A stretch of 64,000 bases of DNA from NCBI GenBank assembly GCA_029260515.1, contig JAJDDC010000070.1, forward strand, positions 620,001 through 684,000, read 5' to 3'. Positions 8,192 through 16,780 of this stretch are shown here, one piece after another (position 1 is the first letter of the stretch; each line of letters begins with the position of its first letter). The DNA is from Phycisphaerales bacterium (lineage in GTDB: Bacteria > Planctomycetota > Phycisphaerae > Phycisphaerales > UBA1924). The notes below the pieces were generated by a model, which did not search any database, had not been told where the DNA came from, and worked only from the letters and a program-made list of their open reading frames with translations. A program made the position numbers and the translations under genes.

Positions 8192-9607
8192 TCAGGGCAC
8201 GGCAGCGGGGATCGCCCCTGGCAGGTCCACGATCATCGTTGTGCCCTGCTGCCAGACGCTCTCGACGCCGATCGTGCCTCCCAGGCGTCTGGCGGCGTGC
8301 TTGACGATCGCCAGGCCCAGCCCCGTGCCCCGACGCTTGACGCCCCCCGAGCGGGCCTCGTCCACCTGGTAGAAACGCTCGAAGATCCGCTGCTGGTGCT
8401 TGAGGGGGATGCCCTCGCCCTTGTCGATCACGCGGATGCGAACATCAGCCGTGCCGACCGCCTGGGCGATGACTCGGATCTTCGTCCCCTCGAACGCGAA
8501 CTTGGCCGCGTTGTCGATCAGGTTGCGGAGGATCAGCTCGAGCAGGTTCGGGTCGCCCACGATCACGCGTGCCGCGGGCTCGACCTCGAAGGCCAGGCGC
8601 AGGTCGCGCTGGGCGCAGCGGGATGTGTAGGTCTCCGCCAACTCCGCGCCGAGCCTCTCGAGGTCGATCGTCTCGCGTCGGGTCGCGCAGTCGGGCGACT
8701 CGAGCTTGGACAGATCGAGCAGGTCCGAGACCATCTCTTCGAGGCGTGACACGTTTGCCTCGATCATCGTGTGCAGGCGCTTCCGCATCGCCGGGTCCGC
8801 GTCGTCCACGCCCGACACGGTCTCGATCGCGGCCCGGATCGACGCGATGGGCGTGCGCAGCTCGTGGCTCGCGTTGGCCGCGAAGTCCGTCTTGAGCTGC
8901 ACCGCGGTCGCCAGCTCGGTGACGTCGAGCAGTGTGATGACGACGCCGCATCCTCCCTCGCGGTCCGCGTCTCCGAACGTCGCCAGCGAAACGTCGAACC
9001 ACTGGGGCCCCGCGTCGAGGGGCAGGCGGACGCGGGCGCGGACTGCCAGCTCGCCCCGGGCACGATCGTGCAGGTCCAGCAGCTCGCGGTGGGCGACCAG
9101 GTCCTCGAGGGGCGCGCCGATCGCCTCGCCCGACGGTTGACCGAAGATCGCGGACGCCGACCCGTTGCAGATGACGACTCGCCCGTCCGCACCGGTCGCG
9201 ACGACGGGCTCGTGGATGGCGTCGATGACCGCCCGGGCGGCGCCGTGACGCTCCTCCATCGCCGTTAACGCGCGCGAGATCGCCTCGTCGCGCTGGTCGA
9301 GAGCCGTGGTGATCGCAGGCAGCGTGGGCGCGGGCCCGCGTGCGATCGGCTCGATGAGCGGCGCCCCGATCCGCGCCACACGCCGCCCGATCCTGCCGAT
9401 CTCGACGCGACGCAGCCTGGCGGCCCGCTCGAGCAGGTACCACACCAGCGCCGCCGACACGCCCACGACGATCAGGGGCGAGGCCCAGCCCGCGGCCGTC
9501 AGCCCGAGCAGCATCGACCCGCCCGCGACCAGCAGCGCCAACGCCGTGATGATCAGCGCCCGGGCCAGCCCGGGCCGGTCAGGATCTGTGCGATCCGCTC
9601 CGTTCAT
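8192..9607 (-). CDS. phoR: sensor histidine kinase, PhoR-like
   Basis: 471-residue membrane histidine kinase. Two adjoining N-terminal membrane segments (about 15-38 and 42-60) have almost no periplasmic loop, as in PhoR. A PAS domain spans about 120-230. The HisKA H-box NASHELRTP has phospho-acceptor His248. The ATPase domain has the N-box LIDNAAKF, DKGEGIP and GTGLGLAIVKH. It lies 118 bases downstream of a PhoB-like regulator on the same strand. The neighbouring phosphate-porin paralogues support phosphate sensing, but the gene name rests on family resemblance and context. Confidence 0.9.
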   Translation of the reverse strand: MNGADRTDPDRPGLARALIITALALLVAGGSMLLGLTAAGWASPLIVVGVSAALVWYLLERAARLRRVEIGRIGRRVARIGAPLIEPIARGPAPTLPAITTALDQRDEAISRALTAMEERHGAARAVIDAIHEPVVATGADGRVVICNGSASAIFGQPSGEAIGAPLEDLVAHRELLDLHDRARGELAVRARVRLPLDAGPQWFDVSLATFGDADREGGCGVVITLLDVTELATAVQLKTDFAANASHELRTPIASIRAAIETVSGVDDADPAMRKRLHTMIEANVSRLEEMVSDLLDLSKLESPDCATRRETIDLERLGAELAETYTSRCAQRDLRLAFEVEPAARVIVGDPNLLELILRNLIDNAAKFAFEGTKIRVIAQAVGTADVRIRVIDKGEGIPLKHQQRIFERFYQVDEARSGGVKRRGTGLGLAIVKHAARRLGGTIGVESVWQQGTTMIVDLPGAIPAAVP

Positions 9608-9725
9608 GACGATCCCCGCGACACTCCAGAGCGTACCAGCGTCGCCGAGGCGGGCCGGGGGCGCCGGTGCGTGCGCGACCGCGGCCGAGCCCGAGGATGG
9701 GTTCTTCGGTCGGGACGGCGCGGGC

Positions 9726-10472
9726 TCAGGCGTGCGCCGCGGCGTGTCGGGGCTCGTCGGATTCCTCGCCCCCCGACTCCTCGTCGCCCAGCGTCGCGCG
9801 GTACCCCACGCCCCGGACGGTCCGGATCATCCGCGCCGCCTCGCGCCCGAGCTTCTTGCGGATCGACGTCACGTGCACGTCGATCGTCCGCTCCGTGACC
9901 GTCACGCCCGGGCCCATCGCCCGCGCGATCAACGCCCTCCGCGAGAGCACACGCCCCGAGCTCTCGACGAGCGCGGCCAGCAGCCGGAACTCCGTGACCG
10001 TCAGCTTCATCACCCTGCCGTCGATCGTCGCCCGGTGCGTCTGCTCGTCGATCGTCAGCGGGCCCAGCGTCAGGGGCTCCGCGGGGGCGGCCTCGCCGAC
10101 GCGGCGCAGCACCGCATCGACGCGCGCCATCAGCACTTGCATCGAGAACGGCTTGGTGACGTAGTCGTCGGCGCCCAGCTCGAGGCCCTTGACCTCGTCG
10201 AGCTCCTCGGTCTTGGCCGTCAGCATCACGATCGGGATCGTGCTCGTCGCCGCCGATCGCTTGAGCTTCTGTGCGACCTCCTGGCCCGAGACGCGGGGCA
10301 TCATGAGGTCGAGCAGGATGAGCGCCGGGCGGTCGCGCGCGACGGCCGCGAGCGCCTCCCCGCCGTCGCACGCGGTCTCGACCTCGTAGCCGGCGCGCTG
10401 CAGGTTGTACGCGACCAGCTCGCACAGGTCGGGCTCGTCATCAACCACGAGGATCCGGCGCGTCGGGGGCAC
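9726..10472 (-). CDS. phoB: OmpR/PhoB-family response regulator
   Basis: 248 residues. The receiver domain has the acidic pair Asp11-Asp12, phospho-acceptor Asp55 in LLDLMMPR, and a conserved lysine in VTKPFS. The C-terminal winged helix contains VTEFRLLAALVES and the recognition-helix region ending RTVRGVGYR, as in PhoB. The start is GTG 10472, with AGGAG 10 bases upstream. It is paired with the downstream kinase and divergent from two OprP-like porins, so it may control them. No recognisable E. coli-type Pho box was found upstream of the porin. Confidence 0.9.
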   Translation of the reverse strand: MPPTRRILVVDDEPDLCELVAYNLQRAGYEVETACDGGEALAAVARDRPALILLDLMMPRVSGQEVAQKLKRSAATSTIPIVMLTAKTEELDEVKGLELGADDYVTKPFSMQVLMARVDAVLRRVGEAAPAEPLTLGPLTIDEQTHRATIDGRVMKLTVTEFRLLAALVESSGRVLSRRALIARAMGPGVTVTERTIDVHVTSIRKKLGREAARMIRTVRGVGYRATLGDEESGGEESDEPRHAAAHA

Positions 10473-10803
10473 TGTGACTGCACTCCTGCTTCGGCGTTCT
10501 CACGGGCCGCGATCAAGGCTACGAGCCCCCCGCGCCCCGCTCGCACGCCCGAAGCAGATTTGACGTGATCCCAACACACGCGACCGACCATGGCCCAGGA
10601 CCGGGACCGCCCGCCCCGATCCACCGCTACCTTCTACAGCCGTCTCCGAGGCCCGTCCCCTCGCCAGCTCCCGGGTGTCATGTGTTCGGGCTGTACGGGA
10701 CAGGAGCGCAAAAAACGCCTCATAGACGGCATGTGTTTGGTATCGTCGGGGGATTGTCCGAGAATTTCCTATTGAGAGGCCTCTGTGGACGCCGATCGCG
10801 GAG

Positions 10804-10832
10804 TTGGCACTTGCTAATGACGGGGGTATACT
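10804..10832 (+). promoter_or_regulatory. strong sigma-70-type promoter upstream of oprP-like porin
   Basis: TTGGCA (10804-10809), a 17-base spacer and TATACT (10827-10832): a near-consensus housekeeping promoter, unusual in this GC-rich window. It points toward the porin at 11171, giving a leader of about 330 bases. Confidence 0.8.
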
Positions 10833-10843
10833 CCCCGCTCAGT

Positions 10844-10857
10844 CCCGGAAGTCCGGG
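10844..10857 (+). other. hairpin at start of porin leader
   Basis: CCCGG - AAGT - CCGGG, placed 12-25 bases downstream of the -10 element, so at the extreme 5' end of the predicted transcript. It could stabilise the mRNA; that is inference. Confidence 0.4.
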
Positions 10858-11170
10858 GATGAAAACCGATCGGGTCTTGTGGAGCGTTCCTCGCTCACCG
10901 CCCGATCGTGCAGCGCGTCGCCGGAGGCGGCGCCGGTTCAAGGCGAGACCGATTCGGCGCAGGACGCGCCGGGCGGGAGTTCAGACGGGCCCCATCAGTA
11001 CACGGGGCGGAAACGTGAATGGAAACCGAAGCGTGGTCGGCGAGCCGGCCCCGCACGAGCCCGGGACATAGGGAGGGGTTCCCCCCGGGGTAGAGCACGA
11101 AACAGGATTGCCCATGTCGGGCGCCAGCGCGGGGCCACCTACGAGCCACGCAAGCGAAGGAGTCTTGAAG

Positions 11171-12520
11171 ATGAGTCGGAAGACCACGGTTCTGCTGTTC
11201 GCCGGGATGGCGCTGGGCGCGAGCTCGACGGCATTCGCTGGCGATCTTGATCTCGACCGCGCGTACGCCGCGGAGCTCCGGGCCGACGCGGCCAACCGCG
11301 CCAGCCTCCTCCAGCCCGTCGGTGGCTCCGGCCACAACGACGAGCACGGCTTCCACCTGTCCGACGGCGGCAACAACCTGCTGAGTATCGGTGGCGTCAT
11401 GCAGTTCCGCTACCTCGCCAGCTTCCGCGACAGCGGCCCGGCCGGCGGCATCCCCACCGACAACGACACCACCATTGGTTTCGAGGTCCCCCGCGTGCGC
11501 CTGATCTTCCAGGGCACCATCAACAACCCCAACCTCTCCTACCGTATCGACGGTGACTTCGCCGACAACACCGTCGGCGGGACCAACTTCGGCTTCTTCG
11601 AGCTCCACAACGCCTGGGGCAAGTACGAGTTCGAGGGTGACGGCAACGGCTGGTACGTCCAGTTCGGCCAGATGAAGACCCCCCTCCTCTACGAGGAGTT
11701 CGGCGTCGAGGACTGGCACGGCATGGCCGTCGAGCGCTCGTTCGTCAACGAGTTGTTCACCGGTGGCTACACCCAGGGCCTCGCGGTCGGGTACAACTCC
11801 GACCAATTCCGCTTCACCGGCATGATCAACGACGGCGCCAACGCGGCCAACTCGCCCTACAACGCCGGCTTCGAGTCCGACTTCGGCATCACCGCCCGCG
11901 CCGACTTCAAGTTCATGGGTGACTGGTCGCAGTTCGCCGACATGACCAGCTGGCAGAACTCCAACAACGCCGCCCGCATCGGTGGCGCCTTCCACTACCA
12001 GCACATGGGCGACACCAACCCCGCGTTCCCCAACGCCGGATCCACCTCCGTCGAGGACCTGTTCGTCTACACCATCGACGGCTCGTACGAGGGCAACGGC
12101 TGGGGCGTCTACGCCGCATTCGTCGGCCAGCACGTCGAGTTCCAGGGCGCCTCCGGCATCTCCGACCTCGACAACTTCGGCCTCATGGTCCAGGGCAACG
12201 TCTTCCTGACCCCCGAGGTCGAGCTCTTCGGCCGCTTCGAGGCCATCTGGCTCGACAGCGCCGTCACCAGCGCCACCGGCCCCTTCGGCGCCATCCCCGG
12301 CGCTGACGACGACCTCTACTTCCTGACCGCGGGCATGAACTACTACTTCATCCCCGAGTCCCACGCCGCCAAGTTCACCGGCGACATCGTCTACGCCTTC
12401 AACAACAGCGGCGTCGGCGTCGCTTCGGGCGCCCTGCCCAACGCCATCACCGGCCTCCAGGGCGATCCCACCAGCGACGGCGAGATCCTCCTCCGCCTCC
12501 AGATGCAGCTCGTCTTCTGA
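11171..12520 (+). CDS. OprP/OprO-like phosphate-selective porin
   Basis: 449-residue outer-membrane beta-barrel. The signal peptide ends AFA before Gly-Asp. The mature part alternates aromatic and polar residues in barrel strands and ends in phenylalanine (QLVF), the outer-membrane assembly signal. Segments such as GVMQFRYLASF, RVRLIFQGTI and QFGQMKTPLLYEE match the phosphate-porin O/P family. AAGGAG lies 8 bases before ATG 11171; the frame is open further upstream, but the ribosome site and signal peptide decide the start. It is driven by the strong promoter at 10804-10832 and followed by a terminator. The divergent PhoB/PhoR-like genes suggest phosphate regulation. Selectivity for phosphate is inferred from family. 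Confidence 0.9.
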   Translation: MSRKTTVLLFAGMALGASSTAFAGDLDLDRAYAAELRADAANRASLLQPVGGSGHNDEHGFHLSDGGNNLLSIGGVMQFRYLASFRDSGPAGGIPTDNDTTIGFEVPRVRLIFQGTINNPNLSYRIDGDFADNTVGGTNFGFFELHNAWGKYEFEGDGNGWYVQFGQMKTPLLYEEFGVEDWHGMAVERSFVNELFTGGYTQGLAVGYNSDQFRFTGMINDGANAANSPYNAGFESDFGITARADFKFMGDWSQFADMTSWQNSNNAARIGGAFHYQHMGDTNPAFPNAGSTSVEDLFVYTIDGSYEGNGWGVYAAFVGQHVEFQGASGISDLDNFGLMVQGNVFLTPEVELFGRFEAIWLDSAVTSATGPFGAIPGADDDLYFLTAGMNYYFIPESHAAKFTGDIVYAFNNSGVGVASGALPNAITGLQGDPTSDGEILLRLQMQLVF

Positions 12521-12549
12521 TCGAGCCCGTCTGATACTCATCAACTCCG

Positions 12550-12581
12550 ACCGGCCGGCCCACTGGGTCGGCCGGTTTTTT
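12550..12581 (+). terminator. rho-independent terminator of first porin
   Basis: Stem ACCGGCCG / CGGCCGGT, extended internally by CCC/GGG, followed by six T residues, 30 bases after the porin stop. Confidence 0.9.
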
Positions 12582-12605
12582 CATGCGCCGACCGACCCGC
12601 GGACT

Positions 12606-12618
12606 ATGAAGACTTCAT
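12606..12618. promoter_or_regulatory. ATGAAG-A-CTTCAT palindrome, possible operator
   Basis: Perfect 6+1+6 inverted repeat in the gap between the two porin genes, 65 bases upstream of the second. No known regulator is assigned. Confidence 0.35.
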
Positions 12619-12670
12619 GAGTGCTCGATTCTGACGCGTCCGTGGACCGACACAAGCCCGCCGCTTGGAT

Positions 12671-12676
12671 TAGCGT
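12671..12676 (+). promoter_or_regulatory. -10-like TAGCGT, 6 bases before second porin
   Basis: TAGCGT ends 6 bases before ATG 12683, with no ribosome site. This fits a leaderless transcript. Confidence 0.45.
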
Positions 12677-12682
12677 TCCGCT

Positions 12683-13879
12683 ATGAGAGCGCAAAGACAC
12701 CCCGCCGCCCTGGTCGCCGCCCTCGCACTGCTCGCGTCGCCGAATGCCATCGCCGGCCCGACGGGCGGGCACGACGGCAAGTTCTTCCTCGCCGACGCCC
12801 CCGGCGACACCCGTCTGAACATCTCTGGCCAGCTCCAGTTCCGATACCAGGCGACCTTCCGCGCCGACGACCCGCCCGTCATCGGCGCGGACAACGACGT
12901 CACCAGCGGCTTCGCGACCCGGCGCGCCAAGATCAAGCTCGAGGGACACGACAAGAGCGAGCGTCTGAGCTACAAGCTGATCGGCGCCTTCTCACGCTCG
13001 ACAGGCATGTTCCTGCTCGAGGACGCGTTCGTCGCGTTCGATCTCACCGACGACTGGACGCTCTCGGTCGGCCAGTTCAAGGGCCCGCTGCTGCGCGAGG
13101 AGCTGGTCTCCAGCAGCGCCCAGCTGCTCGTCGAACGTTCGGTCGTCAACGAGACGTTCAACCAGGGACAGATGCAGGGCGCCCGGCTCGAGTGGGACTC
13201 TGACCGCGTCCGGCTGGCCGCGATGATCTCCGACGGGCTCGCCAGCGCGAACACCCCGTACAACGCCGCCGCCGAGGCCGACGTCGCCTTGGGCGCCCGC
13301 GTCGAGGTGCTCGTGGGCGAGGCGGGCGACTGGAAGCGCTTCAAGGACTTCACGTCCTGGCGGGGCGCCCCGTTCAACGCGATGCTCGGCGCCGCCCTGC
13401 ACTGGCAGTCAACGGGCGACACCAACCCCAGCGCCGCCTCGGGCATGGGCGCCGACATCGACCTGCTCACACTCACCGCCGACGCCTCGCTCGAGGGCGA
13501 CGGGTGGAACGCGTTCGCCTCGTTTGTATGGCGACGCACCGACGCGGCCGCGATGCCCACGTTCGACGACCTTGGCGCGAGCGTCCAGGGCGGCGTGTTC
13601 GTGACCGACCAGGCCGAGCTGTTCGCCCGCTGGGACGCCGTCTTCGCCGACACGGGGCGGATGCTCCCGGGCGACGAGCTGCACACGATCGCCGCGGGCG
13701 TGAACTACTACTTCCTGCCCGAGTCGCACGCCGCCAAGCTCACCGCCAACGTGCTCTGGTACCTCGACCCGCCCAGCGACCTCGCGGGCGTCGTCGGGCC
13801 CAGCGACAGCATCCCGCTGCTCGCCGACGCCAACGGCGACCAGATCGCCCTGGTGATCCAGTTCCAGCTGCTGTTCTGA
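12683..13879 (+). CDS. OprP-like porin, second paralogue
   Basis: 398-residue paralogue of the preceding porin. The signal peptide ends AIAG around residue 25. Shared blocks include the barrel start QLQFRYQATF, the VERSVVNETFNQG block, and GVNYYFLPESHAAKLTANV near the end; the C-terminus is QLLF. It is shorter than the first copy mainly because the N-terminal stretch before the barrel is reduced. It is separated from the first copy by a terminator and has its own -10-like element, so it is probably regulated independently. It converges on argS with only 5 bases between stops. Confidence 0.87.
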   Translation: MRAQRHPAALVAALALLASPNAIAGPTGGHDGKFFLADAPGDTRLNISGQLQFRYQATFRADDPPVIGADNDVTSGFATRRAKIKLEGHDKSERLSYKLIGAFSRSTGMFLLEDAFVAFDLTDDWTLSVGQFKGPLLREELVSSSAQLLVERSVVNETFNQGQMQGARLEWDSDRVRLAAMISDGLASANTPYNAAAEADVALGARVEVLVGEAGDWKRFKDFTSWRGAPFNAMLGAALHWQSTGDTNPSAASGMGADIDLLTLTADASLEGDGWNAFASFVWRRTDAAAMPTFDDLGASVQGGVFVTDQAELFARWDAVFADTGRMLPGDELHTIAAGVNYYFLPESHAAKLTANVLWYLDPPSDLAGVVGPSDSIPLLADANGDQIALVIQFQLLF

Positions 13880-13884
13880 GCCCG

Positions 13885-15750
13885 CTACATCCGCTCGAGC
13901 GTCGGCAGGCCGAGCGTCTCAAGGCCGTCGCCCAAAACGCGTCCCGCGAGCGAGCACAGGCGCAGGCGTGAGGACCGGACCGCGTCTGACTCGGCCTTGA
14001 GCACCGGGCAGTTCTCGTAGAACGAGCTGTACGCCGTCGCCAGGTCGTACAGGTACGTGCACAGCCGGTGCGGCTCCAGACTCTGCGCTACCCCCGCCAG
14101 CACGCCCGGGTACCGGAGCAGCAGAAGCGCCAGCTGCTTCTCCGGCGCCTCGGTGATGAGCAGGTCCGCGCCCATCGCCGCCTCCACGTCGATCCCCTCG
14201 TCCCGCGCCTTTCGGAGGATGTTGCGGACACGCACGAGCGCGTACTGGAGGTACGGCCCGGTATTGCCCTCGAACGCCAGCATCCTGTCGAAGCTGAAGA
14301 CGTAGTCCTTGACCCGCTCGCCAGACAGGTCCGCGTACTTGATCGCCGCGATCCCCACCGCCTCGGCGACCTCGCCCCGCTCGCGCTCGGGCATGTCGGG
14401 GTTCTTTTCCGCGACCGTCGTTGCCGCCCGCGCGACCGCCTCGTCGAGCAGGTCGGCGAGCTTGACGTTCTCGCCCGAGCGTGTTTTGAGGGGCTTGTTG
14501 TCCTCGCCCAGCACGGTCCCGAAAGCCGCGTGCTCGAGTCGGGCCACCGTGCCATCGGGCTTTGTGGTGTACCCGGCCTTCTCGGCGGCGCCGAAGACCT
14601 GGCGGAAGTGCAGGCTCTGGCGCGCATCGACGCAGTAGACCAGCTCGTCCCCGCCCAGGTCCTGGACGCGCCTCTTGACCGCGGCGATGTCCGTCGTCGC
14701 GTACAGGAACCCCCCGTCGCCCTTGCGGATCAGCGCCGGCTCGCCGATCCCGTCCACCCGCACGACCAGCGCCCCATCCGACTCCTCGGCGATCCCCCGC
14801 GCGACCAGGTCCTCGACCATCGGGCCCAGCTCCGTCCGGTACGAGCTCTCGCCCGCGCTGTGCTCGTCGGTGATCCTCGTGTGCAGGCGTGCGCACAGCC
14901 GCAGGCACTCACCCATCGTGATGTCGCGGATCGTCTGCCACACGCCCCACGCCGCCTCGTCCCCGCCCTGGAGCGCGACAAGGAACGCGCGTGCCGCGGC
15001 CCGCGCCGCCTCGGCCTCCTCGATCCGCAGCTCCAGCTCCGCCTCCGCCTTAGGGTGCCCGCCCCGCGCGCGCACCCGCTCGAGCGCCCGCGTCTCGGGC
15101 CTGCACGCGGCCTGGGCCGCCCTGTACTCACGTTCCAGGTCGCCCAGGGTCAGGCTCTGCACGCTCGCCCCGCCGGCGTCGGCCGTCGCGCTCACCCGCC
15201 ACGCGACCATCGCGATCGGCAAGCCCCAGTCGCCCACGTGGCTCTGGCGGATCGCGGTGTCGCCCAGGCGCTCGAAGACGCGTGCGATCGCGTCGCCGAT
15301 GACCGTCGCCCGCAGATGCCCGACGTGCAGCTGTTTGGCCAGGTTCACGCCGCACACGTCCACGACGACGATCCGCGGCGACTCGGGCGGGCTCACGCCC
15401 AGCTCGGGTGTATCCAGGCGCCCGAGACACTCGCCCAGCGCGCTGGGCAGCAGGCGGACGTTGATGAACCCCGGTCCCGCGATCGAGTCTGGCCCGGGCG
15501 CCTCGCCCACGCCCGTGAGATCGAGCTTCTCGATGATCTTGCCCGCCAGCTCGCGGGGGTTCATGCCCACGCGTTTGGCCAGGGGCATCGCGGCGTTGGA
15601 CTGGAAGTCGCCGAGCTTCTCCTGGCGGCTGGGCGTGATCAGCGTGTCGAACTCGCCTTCGAGCTCGGGCAGCGCCGCCCGGATCGCGGCTTCGAACCGC
15701 ACGCGCAGCAGGTCCACCGGGTCGATCGATGCGTTCGCCTTCTCGTGCAT
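13885..15750 (-). CDS. argS: arginyl-tRNA synthetase
   Basis: 621-residue class I synthetase that charges tRNA-Arg. The N-terminal Add-1 domain is followed by the HIGH-type motif HVGHLRATVIGDAIAR, the LKTRSGENVKLADLLDEAV segment in place of a KMSK loop (usual for ArgS), and the FDRMLAFEGNTGPYLQYA motif. The C-terminal DALR anticodon-binding domain ends near LPTLERM. ATG 15750 is chosen because family homology begins there and a TAGACT hexamer ends 7 bases upstream. That hexamer starts with the TAG stop codon of the upstream gene. Confidence 0.96.
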   Translation of the reverse strand: MHEKANASIDPVDLLRVRFEAAIRAALPELEGEFDTLITPSRQEKLGDFQSNAAMPLAKRVGMNPRELAGKIIEKLDLTGVGEAPGPDSIAGPGFINVRLLPSALGECLGRLDTPELGVSPPESPRIVVVDVCGVNLAKQLHVGHLRATVIGDAIARVFERLGDTAIRQSHVGDWGLPIAMVAWRVSATADAGGASVQSLTLGDLEREYRAAQAACRPETRALERVRARGGHPKAEAELELRIEEAEAARAAARAFLVALQGGDEAAWGVWQTIRDITMGECLRLCARLHTRITDEHSAGESSYRTELGPMVEDLVARGIAEESDGALVVRVDGIGEPALIRKGDGGFLYATTDIAAVKRRVQDLGGDELVYCVDARQSLHFRQVFGAAEKAGYTTKPDGTVARLEHAAFGTVLGEDNKPLKTRSGENVKLADLLDEAVARAATTVAEKNPDMPERERGEVAEAVGIAAIKYADLSGERVKDYVFSFDRMLAFEGNTGPYLQYALVRVRNILRKARDEGIDVEAAMGADLLITEAPEKQLALLLLRYPGVLAGVAQSLEPHRLCTYLYDLATAYSSFYENCPVLKAESDAVRSSRLRLCSLAGRVLGDGLETLGLPTLERM

Positions 15751-15757
15751 GGGGCGG

Positions 15758-15763
15758 AGTCTA
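15758..15763 (-). promoter_or_regulatory. -10-like TAGACT before argS, built on the upstream stop codon
   Basis: On the minus strand TAGACT ends 7 bases before ATG 15750. Its first three bases are the stop codon of the substrate-binding lipoprotein gene. Confidence 0.5.
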
Positions 15764-16768
15764 GGGAACAGCGGGCGTCTCACGCCCCCAGCGCTGCAGG
15801 ATCTCCGCCAGCTCGTCGGCAAAGTCCGCCATCGACGTGCTGGGCAGGTGCGCCAGGGGGTGGTCGATCAGCGCCACACGCCGTGCGCTGAGAGCGGGGA
15901 TGTCCAGACGACCGATCGCGCCCAGGCGGGCGATCAGCTCGTCGGCCGTTGGTTCGGGCGGGGGCTCGAACGCCTCGTCGTCGCTCGGGACCCGGGGGAG
16001 CACGAGCACGATCGCGTCGGGCGCCAGGCGGAGCACGTCCTCGGCGTCCAGCTCCCGCCAGGCGGCGCCATCCGTGATCGCGGGCGTCCCCCCGATCCGC
16101 TCGAGCACCTGCTGGTGGAACGAGCCCGGGCCCATCGCCGACGGCGGGTCGGCCATCCCCAGCAGCAGCACCCGCCCGGCGCGGCGGACGCCCGGGCCCC
16201 GGTCGAGCCAGGCCTGGGCGAGCCGCTCGCTGGGGCGCGGGCGGGTGAACCGTGTCGTCGGGTCCGGGTTCATCGCCCGATCGATCTGCGACGCCTCGTC
16301 GGGCTTGTCGTCGATCCGGGCGTACGCGAAGTGCAGGTCGTCGAGCGTGGTCGCGATGTCGTCGAGCGTGAGCAGCGCGCCGTAGTTGCGGATCGTCCAG
16401 CCGTGCTCGTCGGCGAGCGTCGTCAGGCGCGTCGGCAGCGGGCGCGAGCCCCACTCGAGCAGCACGTCCGTCGGGTCAGTGCGCAGCAGCGCCTCGTAAT
16501 CGATCCCGTCCTGGCTCCCGACCGCGGGGACCTGCTTGCTCAGCACCAGGTCCCAGTCGTGTCGCCCGACGATCCGGTCCTCGAGCCCGAGCCCGACGAG
16601 CATGTGCGCGAGCGCTGGGCTCAGCGCAACGATGCGGCGCTCGCCCTCGGGTGTCGTCTTCGGTGCGCCGGGCGCCGCCGTGTCTGGAGATGATCGCCCG
16701 CACCCGCCGAGCACGAGCGTGAACGCCGCGGCGAGCACGAGACACACGATGACGGAGGCGCGGCGCAT
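15761..16768 (-). CDS. periplasmic substrate-binding lipoprotein (BtuF/FepB-like)
   Basis: 335-residue class III substrate-binding protein. The signal peptide has lipobox LGGC around residue 23, so it is lipid-anchored. Two lobes of the helical-backbone type are visible: the first starts RIVALSPALAHMLVGLGLEDRIVG, the second has LLLGMADPPSAMGPGSFHQQVLERIGG. Such proteins deliver cobalamin, haem or ferric siderophores to ABC importers. No permease or ATPase gene is nearby, so transport is unproven. It sits between the BshC-like gene and argS, with its own -10-like element. Confidence 0.85.
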   Translation of the reverse strand: MRRASVIVCLVLAAAFTLVLGGCGRSSPDTAAPGAPKTTPEGERRIVALSPALAHMLVGLGLEDRIVGRHDWDLVLSKQVPAVGSQDGIDYEALLRTDPTDVLLEWGSRPLPTRLTTLADEHGWTIRNYGALLTLDDIATTLDDLHFAYARIDDKPDEASQIDRAMNPDPTTRFTRPRPSERLAQAWLDRGPGVRRAGRVLLLGMADPPSAMGPGSFHQQVLERIGGTPAITDGAAWRELDAEDVLRLAPDAIVLVLPRVPSDDEAFEPPPEPTADELIARLGAIGRLDIPALSARRVALIDHPLAHLPSTSMADFADELAEILQRWGRETPAVP

Positions 16769-16774
16769 CGCCTG

Positions 16775-16780
16775 AGACTA
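16775..16780 (-). promoter_or_regulatory. -10-like TAGTCT built on the upstream stop codon
   Basis: TAGTCT on the minus strand ends 6 bases before ATG 16768. Its TAG is the stop codon of the BshC-like gene, the same arrangement as at argS. Confidence 0.5.

Larger units (their letters stand above)
10473..11170. other. long regulatory intergenic region between phoB-like and porin genes
   Basis: About 700 bases without a convincing gene. It holds the ribosome site of the response regulator, two direct repeats CATGTGTTYGG (10679-10689 and 10730-10740), a strong promoter (10804-10832), a small hairpin (10844-10857) and a long untranslated leader of about 330 bases before the porin. No known riboswitch was recognised in the leader. 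Confidence 0.6.

Noticed and set aside
10675-10700. Possible E. coli-type Pho box (GTGTCAT, CTGTACG)
   Set aside because: The second half-site does not fall 11 bases after the first and matches poorly; only the direct repeats are reported.
10804-10820. Possible sigma-54 promoter (TGGCAC followed by TTGC)
   Set aside because: The GG-to-GC spacing of 10 bases required for sigma-54 is not met; the sigma-70 reading with a 17-base spacer is far better.
11120-11170. Upstream start for the first porin at 11108
   Set aside because: The extra 21 residues precede a good ribosome site and a normal signal peptide at 11171.
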